NCBI GenBank assembly: GCA_018267095.1
Contig: JAFDZC010000003.1
Location: 81,133 to 145,132 of the forward strand
DNA from: Bacteroidota bacterium
GTDB lineage: Bacteria > Bacteroidota > Bacteroidia > Flavobacteriales > Flavobacteriaceae
Reading direction: 5' to 3'
DNA length: 64,000 nt
In this document: in pieces, positions 41,768 to 51,009 of the stretch
Layout of the letters: each line of letters opens with the position of its first letter
How positions within the stretch are numbered: position 1 is the stretch's first letter
The notes under the pieces: generated by a model
The model's input: the letters and a program-made list of their open reading frames with translations, nothing else
Database searches by the model: none
What the model was told of the DNA's origin: nothing
Position numbers and translations under genes: made by a program

Positions 41768-42124
41768 TTCTTCTCGATTTACTTTATTAAAATCAAAAGC
41801 CGGTCGGCAAATGGCGATGTATTCACACGGTTCGTCAAACGGATTGGCATATTGCACGCGCACATTTTTGTCAATCTTAATCGATTGCCCGGCTTCAAGA
41901 ATAATCACTTCGCCTTCAATCGTAAATTGTTTTTTGCCTGAAATGATATAAGTGTATTCGTCAAATTCGGGTGTCTGAAAAGGTTCGGACCAATGCGGTG
42001 GCGCAATCATGTGTGCAATAGAAATTTCTGAGTTATTGGTGGCCGCACGACCATGGTGTTCCTCGATGAGTTTTCCGTCGGTGGTGGGCACGACAAAAGG
42101 TGATTTTTGGATTTGGTATTTCAT
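41762..42124 (-). CDS. Cupin-domain protein
   Basis: A 120-residue single-domain cupin. Beta-barrel motif 1 appears as PPHWSEPFQTPEFDEYTYIISG and motif 2 as LEAGQSIKIDKNVRVQYANP. The expected metal-binding His/Glu set is only partly present (HW, E, then no clear final His), so metal binding is uncertain. It is the second gene after the leucine-rich repeat protein, with its ATG overlapping that stop codon by one base (taATG). Function unknown; small cupins are often isomerases or sensor domains. Confidence 0.78.
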   Translation of the reverse strand: MKYQIQKSPFVVPTTDGKLIEEHHGRAATNNSEISIAHMIAPPHWSEPFQTPEFDEYTYIISGKKQFTIEGEVIILEAGQSIKIDKNVRVQYANPFDEPCEYIAICRPAFDFNKVNREEL

Positions 42125-45054
42125 TATTCTTTGATGATTTTTTGAATACTGCTTCCGAGTTCTGAAGTCACGCGAACCAAATACATTCCACGGACTTTGC
42201 CGGATAAATCGAGCGAAGTTTGATGTTCAGCAGCCGAATGACTTTCTAAAACGCGCCCTTGTATGTCGAGTAATTCAACTTTATGAAGATTGCTGTTGGC
42301 CGTTATGTTCAAGATGTTTTTTACCGGATTCGGTGTCATTGAAACTTTTGAGCGTCCAAATTCGTCCAGCGCCAACAAAGAAACCGTTGTTGTGGTTTGG
42401 TTGGTGATGATTGGGAAATTGTAGTCAAAATAAATTTCAGCTTTGTTTTTTACGGCATTGCCCAGAATCAGATTGTTTTTGGTCTTGATTTTAAACGCGA
42501 CAAAACCGTGACTTCCGGGCTCGTCAGCTGATTCGGCCGGAAGATTGATGTTCTGAAAAATAAATTCGGCTTTGTTTCCGGTAATGCGGGTAGTCATTGG
42601 GTGTGAACTCGCGATTAACTGTAAAGAATTCACATCAAAAACTGCGGTATCTAACAAATCTTTGACCACAACAAATTCGGCCGGTGCGGTTCCGGTATTT
42701 TGAAAGCGAATCACATAATGCAAATAATCGCCCACCATTTCCGGGGTGATGTGCTCGCCTTCAAGACAGGTTTTGTCATTGGGATCATAGGAACCAATAG
42801 CCGTTTCATTTAAAGCAAAAGTGTTGTCGTCGGGAGTTTCATCACCCGAAATTGGGCTGATTACCGCAGTAAAACTCAAAACATCTCCTATGTTGACTGG
42901 AGGTGTTTCGGTAGGAGCATTCACATTAAATTGGACATGAATAACGCTACTTTCAAAGGGATAGAGATTGCTGTAATTCCATACCAAATGATTGACAGAT
43001 TGATTGTCAACAGGAAGGCTGGCACTTAAGAAATCCAAAACGGCGTCGTCAAAGGTCAAATCAATGTTTCCGGATTGAATCTGATTTCCTTTGTTTTTAA
43101 TGATGATTCTAAAGTCAACATCAAAACCGGGTCTGACCTGTGTGTATGGAAAAAAGACAACATCTACATCTGGATGAACACCATTGGGTGCAAAGCAGAA
43201 GTTTCGGGTCTGCGTTATATTGTTGACATTCGAGAAGTTGACCACGGTTGAAGCGGGCGTGACTGAGAAATAAGGGTTTTCAAGTGTGGGCGTGATGGTG
43301 TAGTTTCCGGCTTGTGTAAAAAATGAGTAATTTCCGGTAGCATTGGTGAAAGTGGCTCCGGTTTGGGTTCCATCGTTGATGTTCATTTTAATCAAGGGCA
43401 CCAAAAAATCTGACGGATCACAACCATTTCCATTCAAATCATAAGCACTCGCGCCGGTTATGGTATTGTAGTCTCCGCCGGGGGTAAAGGTACAATAAGA
43501 GTTGACCTGCACATTATTATATCCAAAGCCTATTAAATAACTCATAGCGGTAGGAATGTCATTTTCATTTGCGCAAACAAACTGTATATTTGGGCAAAAG
43601 TCTGCGAAAAAACTAGGAAATCCGTGGGTGTAATTGTCTTTAAAATTAATGTATCTAAGGTTCGGATTGCGGGAGAAATCAAGGTACAAATACCCCTGAC
43701 CGTTCGTTAAATCAAGCGATTCAAATAAATTATCAGTACATTGAAGATGATAAACACTATCTGGTATTTCAAGAGTGGTTAAAAGATTGTTATTACAATT
43801 TAAATAAGATAGAAGTGGATTGTGGGATAAATCTAAACTGCTCATTCCTAACCATGAACAATTCAATATTTCTAATGCGGTCTGTTGTGAAATATTGAGG
43901 GTGTTGAATAAATTGCTACTAACATCCAGATATTTTAAATTTACAAATGGGCTTAAATCTATATTGCTGAACTGACAACCAGCTATTTCTAAACGATGTA
44001 AATTGACCAGATTGTTCAGGTTTACAAGAGTAATCTGTTGATTATAGCTGCAATTCAAAATATCTAAGGAGGTTAAATTACCGACCGCTAACGTTTGGAT
44101 TTGATTGCCGCTACAATTCAATTCAATCAAATTTATGAGTCCGGCAACATCCAAACTACTAATTTGATTAGCTGCACAATTCAATCGCTCGAGTTGAATT
44201 AAACTACCAACATCAAGACTGGAGATGAAGTTGTTTGCGCTGCAATCTAATTCTTTAAGATTGCTCAGTGCAGACACGTTTAAGGAATTCAGTGAATTAA
44301 AATGAACATCAAGTTTTTCGAGTTGTGGTAAATTAGTGGTGTTGATTGACATGATGTGATTGCTTCCGGCGCGAACTTCTTTTAAGTGGATTAAATTTGA
44401 AAGATCCAGACTCGTGAGTTGATTGTCTGTACATATCAAGGTTTCAAGATTTGGAACAGCTGATAAGTTGATGCTCGTTAGCGGGCAGTTGGTAAAACTA
44501 AGATTTTTCAAATGTGGTAAACTCGCAAAATTGGTTTCAAATCCGGTAACGTTTTCTAGCTCTATATTTTCAAGATTTGGCAGGCTCGAAAACTGAAAGT
44601 TTGATAAATCACTCTGAACACTAAATAGGTTTTTAACATTCGTCAAACCTGTCATATTTAAATTCGGTAATGTGAAAGCATGATTGATGTATAATTTCTC
44701 CAGATGTATCAATGCGGTTAAATCTATTGATGCCGCAGAAATAGAGTTAATGCTCAACTCGGTTACGTTGGTAAAGGCTTCTAATCCGGTTAAATTGTTG
44801 ATTGGAAAACTGTAGCCTTGTTGATTTACATAATCATTCAAGAAAAAAAGAGTAACGGCTAAAGCTTCACTGGTTTGAATCTGACCATCGTTGTTGGTGT
44901 CAACATCGCTGTCTAAAGTTCCATCTCCGTTGGTGTCAAGCATTAAAGTGCTGGTCAAAAGTTGTTTGAAGTTGGCATCCGGAATGTTCACAACCTGTGC
45001 TGAGGTATTTAAAGAGCACAAAACAAGCGTCAAGAATAAGTAAAAGTTTTTCAT
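42124..45054 (-). CDS. Leucine-rich-repeat surface protein with T9SS type A sorting domain
   Basis: A 976-residue exported protein; ATG 45054 (MKNFYLFLTLVLCSLNTSAQ) gives a signal peptide. Near residue 42 lies LDTNGDGTLDSDVDTNNDGQ, two calcium-binding DxNxDG-type loops. Residues about 85-500 are some 18-20 leucine-rich repeats of the bacterial NLxxLxCSxNQ type, for example NLKELDCSANN. Then follow a carboxypeptidase-regulatory-like beta domain (GASAYDLNGNGCDPSD) and DUF11/DUF7619-like domains. The tail (MTPNPVKNILNI to YLVRVTSELGSSIQKIIKE) is a type A sorting signal. The protein should be secreted by T9SS and held on the cell surface. The partner is unknown. Confidence 0.9.
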   Translation of the reverse strand: MKNFYLFLTLVLCSLNTSAQVVNIPDANFKQLLTSTLMLDTNGDGTLDSDVDTNNDGQIQTSEALAVTLFFLNDYVNQQGYSFPINNLTGLEAFTNVTELSINSISAASIDLTALIHLEKLYINHAFTLPNLNMTGLTNVKNLFSVQSDLSNFQFSSLPNLENIELENVTGFETNFASLPHLKNLSFTNCPLTSINLSAVPNLETLICTDNQLTSLDLSNLIHLKEVRAGSNHIMSINTTNLPQLEKLDVHFNSLNSLNVSALSNLKELDCSANNFISSLDVGSLIQLERLNCAANQISSLDVAGLINLIELNCSGNQIQTLAVGNLTSLDILNCSYNQQITLVNLNNLVNLHRLEIAGCQFSNIDLSPFVNLKYLDVSSNLFNTLNISQQTALEILNCSWLGMSSLDLSHNPLLSYLNCNNNLLTTLEIPDSVYHLQCTDNLFESLDLTNGQGYLYLDFSRNPNLRYINFKDNYTHGFPSFFADFCPNIQFVCANENDIPTAMSYLIGFGYNNVQVNSYCTFTPGGDYNTITGASAYDLNGNGCDPSDFLVPLIKMNINDGTQTGATFTNATGNYSFFTQAGNYTITPTLENPYFSVTPASTVVNFSNVNNITQTRNFCFAPNGVHPDVDVVFFPYTQVRPGFDVDFRIIIKNKGNQIQSGNIDLTFDDAVLDFLSASLPVDNQSVNHLVWNYSNLYPFESSVIHVQFNVNAPTETPPVNIGDVLSFTAVISPISGDETPDDNTFALNETAIGSYDPNDKTCLEGEHITPEMVGDYLHYVIRFQNTGTAPAEFVVVKDLLDTAVFDVNSLQLIASSHPMTTRITGNKAEFIFQNINLPAESADEPGSHGFVAFKIKTKNNLILGNAVKNKAEIYFDYNFPIITNQTTTTVSLLALDEFGRSKVSMTPNPVKNILNITANSNLHKVELLDIQGRVLESHSAAEHQTSLDLSGKVRGMYLVRVTSELGSSIQKIIKE

Positions 45055-45126
45055 AGCGTCCAATTTTTTATAAAGCTATGAAAATCATTTGCAAAAAAGG
45101 AAATTAAATCAAAATAGTCTAGCAAA

Positions 45127-45495
45127 TTACTTTTTAAAAATAAAATACACTGCCAAAACCAAAAAACCAAATCCCACGGCGTGGTTCCATTTAAAGTTTT
45201 CGTTTTTAAAGAAAAGCATAGAGAAAACTACAAAAATAACTAAGGTAATCACTTCTTGAATGACTTTGAGTTGCATGAGATTGAATGGGCCGCCGTTGCC
45301 TTCGTATCCAATTTTGTTGGCCGGAACCTGAAAGAAATATTCAAACAAGGCCAATCCCCAACTGATCAAGACAATCGTAATAAGCGAGGCATTTTCAAAC
45401 CATTTGAGTTCTTTGAATTTTAAATGGCCATACCAAGCCAAAGTCATAAATATATTGGACATAATAAGCAGTCCGATGGTAAGCATACTTTTCAT
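45127..45495 (-). CDS. DMT-family (DUF486) membrane protein
   Basis: A 122-residue protein with four hydrophobic helices. IGLLIMSNIFMTLAWYGHLKF at the N terminus and SWGLALFEYFFQVPANKIGY are the DUF486 signature. The family is distantly related to drug/metabolite transporters and has no assigned substrate. A TAATTTTG -7-like element precedes it on the minus strand (45532-45525). It stands alone. Confidence 0.85.
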   Translation of the reverse strand: MKSMLTIGLLIMSNIFMTLAWYGHLKFKELKWFENASLITIVLISWGLALFEYFFQVPANKIGYEGNGGPFNLMQLKVIQEVITLVIFVVFSMLFFKNENFKWNHAVGFGFLVLAVYFIFKK

Positions 45496-45674
45496 ATGAT
45501 GACAATTTTTTCGTCAAACAAGCGCAAAATTAATGTAGTTGGTCGGTGATTTGCGTCGGTTTTTTTTCTAAAACGATTATTTTAACATTTGGTCGAAAAT
45601 ATAATTCATTATCAATCGCTTAGCTATACTTTAGCTGAAAATTAAACCTATTAATCTATTTAAAATTCTTCCCC

Positions 45675-45941
45675 ATGACCACGAGCATGACCACCTTAGC
45701 ACTCAATCTTTTAATCTCTGAAAGAAGAAATCACCGCCTAGTATTTGCCGGTAAAATCATTGAACTTTTGCAACAAAATAGTCCTAATTCTGAAGACGAA
45801 AAAATTCGCAAAGAAGATTTTGTTTCTGTTATTGGCAAATGTATCCAAAACCCGAATTGTGATGACCGAGGTTTGTTTTTTGAATATGCTCAGTATTATT
45901 CTGACGCCATTCACGGAAAAACAGCTACAGCCATAGCATAA
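45675..45941 (+). CDS. Small hypothetical protein
   Basis: An 88-residue polar, helical protein with no signal peptide or membrane segment. Two Cys, four residues apart (IGKCIQNPNCDDRG), may be coincidental. I recognise no family. Coding is supported by the codon usage and by a 180-base upstream gap suitable for a promoter, but no strong promoter is visible. A repeated AGCT (AGCTATACTTTAGCT near 45624) precedes it. Confidence 0.55.
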   Translation: MTTSMTTLALNLLISERRNHRLVFAGKIIELLQQNSPNSEDEKIRKEDFVSVIGKCIQNPNCDDRGLFFEYAQYYSDAIHGKTATAIA

Positions 45942-45963
45942 TCCAACCTTGTCAACCCAGCGT

Positions 45964-47481
45964 TTACTTTTTCAACATCTTACTTAAAATACTAAACGCA
46001 CCGCGGATAAAACTGGCGCGTGTAACCACTTTGAGCACAGATTTTCCAATAACACTAGCCGTATCTGATTCTTGTTTTGGGCTTTCTTTTTGAGCCTCGG
46101 CAGATTCAGCTGCGGCTTGTTCGTTTGCGGCTTCGAGCTTTTTGGTCAGCATTTCATAAGCGCTTTCTCTATCCACTTCTTGACCGTATTTTTGAACCAA
46201 TTTTGATTGTGCATTGATGGCTTGAATTTCTGTTTCGGACAAGATATCCATGCGGCTTTCGGGTGCACGCAGCATCGTTGCGGCCAGTGGTGTAGGGCTT
46301 CCTTTTTCGCTGAGTGCAGTTACAAGCGCTTCACCAATGCCCAATTCGGTAATGAGTTGGTCGGTTTGATAAAAATCAGAAAGCGGATAGTTGTCGGCGG
46401 TAAGCTTGATGGCTTTTCGGTCGTTGGCGGTAAAAGCCCGAAGCGCATGTTGAATTTTCAAGCCCAATTGCGAGAGCACACCGCTGGGAATATCGTTTGG
46501 ATTTTGGGTGATAAAATAAATGCCGATTCCTTTGGAGCGAATCAATTTGACGATGGTTTCGATTTGTTCGAGTAAAGTTTGACTGGCTTGACTGAAAATC
46601 AGGTGCGCTTCGTCAATGAACAACACCAATTCCGGACGATCAGCATCGCCTTTTTCGGGCATTTGCTGATAAATTTCAGCCAATAAACTCAGCATAAAAG
46701 TCGAAAACAATTTGGGTTTGTCCTGAATGTCGTTCAATCGCAAAATGTTCACATAGCCCATTCCGTTCTGGTCGTAGCGCATCAAATCGGCAATATCAAA
46801 TGACAATTCTCCAAAAAAGAAATCGCCGCCTTGTTGTTCGAGCTCGATGATTTTGCGCAATATGGTTCCGGTGGTTGAGGGTGATATTTTTCCGTAGTCG
46901 GCCTCAATTTCTTCTTTGCCTTCTTCGGTGATGTAATTGATTACTTTTTTGATGTCTTTTAAATCTAAAAGCGGCATTTGATGGTCGTCACAATATTTAA
47001 AAATCACCGAAACCACGCCTGCTTGCGTATCGTTCAAATCTAAAATGCGCGAAAACAATACCGGTCCGAATTCAGAAATAGTCGCTCTGAGTCGAACACC
47101 GGGCTGCTCTGAAAGCGACAAAAGCTCAACCGGGAATTTTTTCGGAGAAAAAGGGACATTAATCTTTTGATGTCTTTCTGTAATGAATGGTTTTTCTTCG
47201 CCTTCTGCCGCAATACCGCTAAAATCGCCTTTGATGTCCATCATCAGCACCGGAACACCCAGAGCCGAAAGTTGCTCTGAAAGCACTTGAATGGTTTTGG
47301 TTTTTCCGGTTCCGGTAGCTCCGGCAATGAGTCCGTGGCGGTTTAAAGTTTTAAGCGGAATTTTAACTTGTGCTTCGGCTTGCACTTGGCCGTTGAGTAG
47401 AGCTGCGCCCAAAACAATATGTTCGCCCGCGCAGTTGTATCCTTGTTGAATTGATGGTATAAAGTCAGAAGTTCTAGACAT
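45964..47481 (-). CDS. HerA-like helicase-domain ATPase (DUF853)
   Basis: A 505-residue P-loop ATPase. Walker A is GATGTGKTKT (about residue 53) and Walker B is ELVLFIDEAHLIF. The sensor segment ITQNPNDIPSGVLSQLGLKIQ and RKAIKLTADNYP region are typical of DUF853. The last 60 residues form a coiled, charged linker (EAANEQAAAESAEAQKESPK) then a hydrophobic KVVTRASFIRGAF helix. Its role is unknown; relatives are proposed to move DNA or membrane-associated substrates. No NurA-type nuclease accompanies it. Confidence 0.87.
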   Translation of the reverse strand: MSRTSDFIPSIQQGYNCAGEHIVLGAALLNGQVQAEAQVKIPLKTLNRHGLIAGATGTGKTKTIQVLSEQLSALGVPVLMMDIKGDFSGIAAEGEEKPFITERHQKINVPFSPKKFPVELLSLSEQPGVRLRATISEFGPVLFSRILDLNDTQAGVVSVIFKYCDDHQMPLLDLKDIKKVINYITEEGKEEIEADYGKISPSTTGTILRKIIELEQQGGDFFFGELSFDIADLMRYDQNGMGYVNILRLNDIQDKPKLFSTFMLSLLAEIYQQMPEKGDADRPELVLFIDEAHLIFSQASQTLLEQIETIVKLIRSKGIGIYFITQNPNDIPSGVLSQLGLKIQHALRAFTANDRKAIKLTADNYPLSDFYQTDQLITELGIGEALVTALSEKGSPTPLAATMLRAPESRMDILSETEIQAINAQSKLVQKYGQEVDRESAYEMLTKKLEAANEQAAAESAEAQKESPKQESDTASVIGKSVLKVVTRASFIRGAFSILSKMLKK

Positions 47482-47763
47482 AGAAACGTATTATAATATG
47501 GTGAGGCAAGTTAATTTTTAAATTTTAAAATTCCACAAAACCCATGAAGAACAATTTCAAAGGTAATTTGTCGTTTTAAACTGAGTTCTGTGGTTGTAAA
47601 ATTCTCATTTTTTTATAAAAATGACTGATTTAATCTCAGTGAAAAAACCACTTTCAGAAGGAATAATAGATTTGTTGTCAATAGAATCAAATGGCCGATT
47701 TTATTGGGTTTTATATTAACTTCAATTAAATTAAAAAAAGTTTTTTTATTAGAACTAAAAAAT

Positions 47764-47771
47764 TAAATTTG
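47764..47771 (+). promoter_or_regulatory. -7 element of the exbB-tonB operon
   Basis: TAAATTTG matches TAnnTTTG exactly, 65 bases before the exbB ATG; no convincing TTG is seen upstream. The 355-base gap 47482-47836 otherwise holds only AT-rich sequence with no gene. Confidence 0.5.
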
Positions 47772-47836
47772 CCTCAATTCAAGTTTATTTAACAACTAAA
47801 ACTATAATTATCTAAAAAAACTAAAATTTTAAAGAA

Positions 47837-48655
47837 ATGGCAAACGTTAAAAAAGAAAGTTCAAATGCTGGAGGAATGTTCTCCGGAATTGTTATCGCAG
47901 GATGTATTTTGGTAGGATGGCTCATCTGGAACTTTATTATGGGTAATGGCTCTAACTTCGAAGGAGGAGTTAATACTGGCCACCCACTACCAGGAAACTA
48001 TTTGGCAATGGTGTATAAAGGAGGGCCAATTGTACCAGTTTTGATGGGGCTTTTATTGATGGTAATCGTATTTTCTTTTGAGCGTTACATCGTTATCAAC
48101 AAAGCTGCAGGAAAAGGAAACTTGGATCAATTCATGAAATCAGTTCAAGGAAGCATTTCTAAAGGAGATATTGACGGAGCTTTAGCTGCTTGTGATAAAC
48201 AACAAGGTTCAGTGGCTAATGCTATCAAAGCTGCTTTGGTTAAATACCAAGAAGTGAAAAAAGAAGGTTTTGACAGCGAGGCTGCATCAGAAATGATTCA
48301 CACTGAAATTGAAGAGGCTACTTCACTTGAAATGCCAATGTTAGAGAAAAATATGACTATTATCTCAACTTTGGTTTCATTGGGTACACTCGCAGGTCTT
48401 TTTGGAACTGTAACCGGTATGATTAAAGCGTTTGCGGCTTTAGCAACTGCGGGTACTCCTGACCAAGCGATGTTGGCAAACGGTATTTCTGAGGCATTGA
48501 TCAACACAGCTACAGGTATCTCAACTTCAGCTTTATCAATCATCGCTTATAACTTGTTTACATCTAAAATTGACACTTTGACTTACTCAATTGATGAGGC
48601 AGGTGCTACGATTGTAAACACATACAGACACTTCAGAGGATCTTCTAAAAACTAA
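47837..48655 (+). CDS. exbB: MotA/TolQ/ExbB proton channel-family protein
   Basis: A 272-residue inner-membrane protein. Helices lie at about residues 14-36, 58-82, 165-190 and 210-235. GTLAGLFGTVTGMIKAFAAL and ISEALINTATGISTSAL are the two ExbB/MotA core helix motifs. It forms the stator ring that lets protons drive TonB. It heads the cluster exbB-exbD-exbD-tonB-hypothetical-pstS-TPR. The codon usage at this end is visibly richer in A and T than in the enzyme genes of the window. Confidence 0.94.
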   Translation: MANVKKESSNAGGMFSGIVIAGCILVGWLIWNFIMGNGSNFEGGVNTGHPLPGNYLAMVYKGGPIVPVLMGLLLMVIVFSFERYIVINKAAGKGNLDQFMKSVQGSISKGDIDGALAACDKQQGSVANAIKAALVKYQEVKKEGFDSEAASEMIHTEIEEATSLEMPMLEKNMTIISTLVSLGTLAGLFGTVTGMIKAFAALATAGTPDQAMLANGISEALINTATGISTSALSIIAYNLFTSKIDTLTYSIDEAGATIVNTYRHFRGSSKN

Positions 48656-48708
48656 TAACCATATTGGCAGAGGTTAACTCCTTTGCACATAATGAATCAA
48701 TTATAAAT

Positions 48709-49338
48709 ATGGCTAAAGTAAAGACATCTAAAAAAGCGGCGTCTATCGACATGACCGCGATGTGTGACGTGGCTTTCTTGTTGTTGACATTCTTTATTTT
48801 GACTGCAACTGCAAAAATGCCAGAACCACTTCCGGTCGATACACCGTCGTCTACTGTTCAGACCAAATTACCTGAGTCAGGCTTGGTGACCATCACTATT
48901 GGTAAAAGCCAAGGAAAAGATCAGGTGTTTTTTGGGATGAAAGACAGAGCAGTTCGTTCAGGTGCCCTAGAATATATGGCCCAGAAATACAAAGTGGATT
49001 TTACTGATGCTGAAAAAGCTCAGTTTGAACTCATCGATGAATTTGGTGTGCCTGTTGAAAGCCTGAAGCAATTATTGGCTTTAAAATCTTCAGACCGCAT
49101 CAAACCGGGAATCCAACCTGGAATTCCTTATGACTCGATCAACAACCAGTTGCAAGATTGGATCCAATACGCCAGAAAAGCAAACATTGATAACGGAGCT
49201 GACAAAGAGCTTCAGTTTGCTATCAAAGGCGATGCTAAAGAGAAATATCCGCAGATCAAACGCGTCATGGATATTTTACAAGACCAAAAAATCAATAGCT
49301 TCAATTTAGTTACTGGTTTAAGAGGAAAAGATTACTAA
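48709..49338 (+). CDS. exbD: ExbD/TolR-family biopolymer transport protein 1
   Basis: A 209-residue protein; ATG 48709 (MAKVKTSKKAASID) was chosen over a TTG at 48664. The single transmembrane helix carries the essential Asp: DMTAMCDVAFLLLTFFILT. The periplasmic part is longer than the usual ExbD of about 140 residues, with a roughly 60-residue insertion before the C-terminal ExbD-fold strands (KELQFAIKGDAKEKYPQIKR). Two different ExbDs in tandem are common in flavobacteria. They act with ExbB as the proton-powered motor. Confidence 0.92.
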   Translation: MAKVKTSKKAASIDMTAMCDVAFLLLTFFILTATAKMPEPLPVDTPSSTVQTKLPESGLVTITIGKSQGKDQVFFGMKDRAVRSGALEYMAQKYKVDFTDAEKAQFELIDEFGVPVESLKQLLALKSSDRIKPGIQPGIPYDSINNQLQDWIQYARKANIDNGADKELQFAIKGDAKEKYPQIKRVMDILQDQKINSFNLVTGLRGKDY

Positions 49339-49355
49339 AAAAAGAATTTAGAAAA

Positions 49356-49958
49356 ATGGCTGAATTAAATACCAACGACGGCGGTGGCAAGAAAGGCGAC
49401 GGCAAGGTCAGAAGTAAGAAGCAGAATTCCAAAGTAGATTTGACCGCAATGGTTGACTTGGCGTTCTTGTTGATTACGTTCTTTATGTTGACCACTTCGC
49501 TATCTAAACCACAGTCGATGAACTTGGGCTTGCCTGATAAAGATCCGGATCCAAAAAACAACAAAGATGTTAAGGTGGATGAAAATCGTACCATGACTAT
49601 TTTGTTAGGAGAGAACAACCAGCTCAAATATTACATGGGATTGTTGGCTACTCCTAAGATTGCTCCCAAGGCAAGTACCTATGGTAAAGACGGTATTCGT
49701 GTGGAACTCTTGAAACAGAAAAAAGGAGTTATTGAATATACCGGTAATAAAGACAAAGGTTTGATTGTCATTATCAAACCTAGCAAAAAGTCAAGTTACA
49801 AAAACTTGGTGGATATCCTTGACGAAATGGCCATTGTTGATGTGCCTACTTACGCAATTGTAAATGATATTTCGCCGGAAGAAAGCAAATTGATCAATAC
49901 AGGAAGTGATGCATCAACTCCGGAACCACCGGCAACACCGTCAACTCCTAACCCTTAA
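49356..49958 (+). CDS. exbD: ExbD/TolR-family biopolymer transport protein 2
   Basis: A 200-residue second ExbD. A Lys/Gly-rich N terminus (GGGKKGDGKVRSKKQNSK) precedes the transmembrane segment DLTAMVDLAFLLITFFMLT with the proton-accepting Asp. The C-terminal tail is Pro/Thr-rich (TPEPPATPSTPNP). It starts 17 bases after the first exbD. The two proteins probably form a hetero-pair in the ExbB ring; that is inference from their conserved pairing. Confidence 0.92.
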   Translation: MAELNTNDGGGKKGDGKVRSKKQNSKVDLTAMVDLAFLLITFFMLTTSLSKPQSMNLGLPDKDPDPKNNKDVKVDENRTMTILLGENNQLKYYMGLLATPKIAPKASTYGKDGIRVELLKQKKGVIEYTGNKDKGLIVIIKPSKKSSYKNLVDILDEMAIVDVPTYAIVNDISPEESKLINTGSDASTPEPPATPSTPNP

Positions 49959-49978
49959 TCTAATTAAAAAAGAAAGAC

Positions 49979-50773
49979 ATGAAATTAGATTTATTAAAAA
50001 ATCAATGGCTTGATATAGTATTCGAAGGTCGTAACAAAAGTTACGGTGCTTATGATTTAAGAAAATCAGATACAAAAAACACCTCACGTGCTTTTGTTAT
50101 GGGTGCGTTAGTTTTTGCTTTTCTGGTGAGTATTCCGATGTTGGCAAAGCTTATTCCCGATTCTTCAGACGATGATGCGAGCCTCGATAAGAAAATTGTT
50201 ACGGTTAAGTTGCCGCCTAAGGAAAAACCAAAAGAAAATCTTCCACCGCCACCGCCACCGCCACCTAAAGTGGATCAAGTAAAATTTGTGAAACCGGTTG
50301 TGGCTAAAGCTGAAGAAGTGGTTGAAGAACCACCTAAAGTAAAAGACATTGTTGACAAAAAGTTAGGAGCAGAAACCATCAAAGGTGATCCTGATGCTGA
50401 GCTAACAGTTGAACCAGTAGGAAATGGCCCTAAAGAAGTGGTCGAAGAGGACAACAATATCTACAACACTGCAGGGATTGAGGTCAAACCTGATTTTCCA
50501 GGGGGATTGGAAAAATTCTACAAGTTTGTGGGTAAAAATTTCCAAGCTCCGGACGACGAAGATTTCCCGGGTGGAAAGGTATTCGTGACTTTTGTTGTTG
50601 AAAAAGACGGTTCGCTTACTGATATTAAAGTTCTTCGCGATGCCGGATACGGTACAGGAAAAGAAGCTATGCGCGTTCTTAAATCTTGTCCGCGTTGGAA
50701 TCCTGGTGAGCAGAATGGTAAAAAAGTAAGGGTATTGTATTCATTACCAATTACGGTTAACAGAGCAGAATAA
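49979..50773 (+). CDS. tonB: Energy transducer TonB
   Basis: A 264-residue TonB. The transmembrane helix is at about residues 38-60 (VMGALVFAFLVSIPMLAKLI). Next comes a Pro/Lys-rich spacer with LPPPPPPPPKV, then acidic linker repeats (KAEEVVEEPPKVKD). The C-terminal domain (about 165-264) shows KPDFPGGLEKFYKFVG and GKVFVTFVVEKDGSLTDIKVLRD, ending with RVLYSLPITV. It couples the motor to outer-membrane TonB-dependent receptors. The stop overlaps the next start by one base. Confidence 0.93.
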   Translation: MKLDLLKNQWLDIVFEGRNKSYGAYDLRKSDTKNTSRAFVMGALVFAFLVSIPMLAKLIPDSSDDDASLDKKIVTVKLPPKEKPKENLPPPPPPPPKVDQVKFVKPVVAKAEEVVEEPPKVKDIVDKKLGAETIKGDPDAELTVEPVGNGPKEVVEEDNNIYNTAGIEVKPDFPGGLEKFYKFVGKNFQAPDDEDFPGGKVFVTFVVEKDGSLTDIKVLRDAGYGTGKEAMRVLKSCPRWNPGEQNGKKVRVLYSLPITVNRAE

Positions 50774-51009
50774 TGTTTACCAACATATTTAAAAACTTGA
50801 TGAAGAAATCGCTTAAAGAGCGATTTCTTCTCGTTATAGGCATATTGTTCTTTTTGGCTTACCTAATTTTGGGTTTGATGATTATTTTCTGGAAAAAACT
50901 GCCGTTAAATCTGAGCTCGACTGCTCGTTGGGCTTTTGGAATTTTACTCATTGTATACGCATTGATACGTTTTGTGCGTTTAATGAATGCTAATCAAACA
51001 CAAGAATGA
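50773..51009 (+). CDS. Small two-helix membrane protein in tonB operon
   Basis: A 78-residue protein with two hydrophobic helices (LLVIGILFFLAYLILGLMII and WAFGILLIVYALIRFVRLM). The start overlaps the tonB stop (taATG) and its stop overlaps the pstS-like start (ATGA), so it is a true part of the operon. Function unknown. An unusually strong 12-bp hairpin (50802-50830) lies inside its first codons. Confidence 0.8.
   Translation: MFTNIFKNLMKKSLKERFLLVIGILFFLAYLILGLMIIFWKKLPLNLSSTARWAFGILLIVYALIRFVRLMNANQTQE

Noticed and set aside
45964-47481. HerA-like ATPase as part of an antiphage defence system
   Set aside because: No nuclease, Sir2 or other partner gene adjoins it, and the DUF853 type is common as a stand-alone gene.
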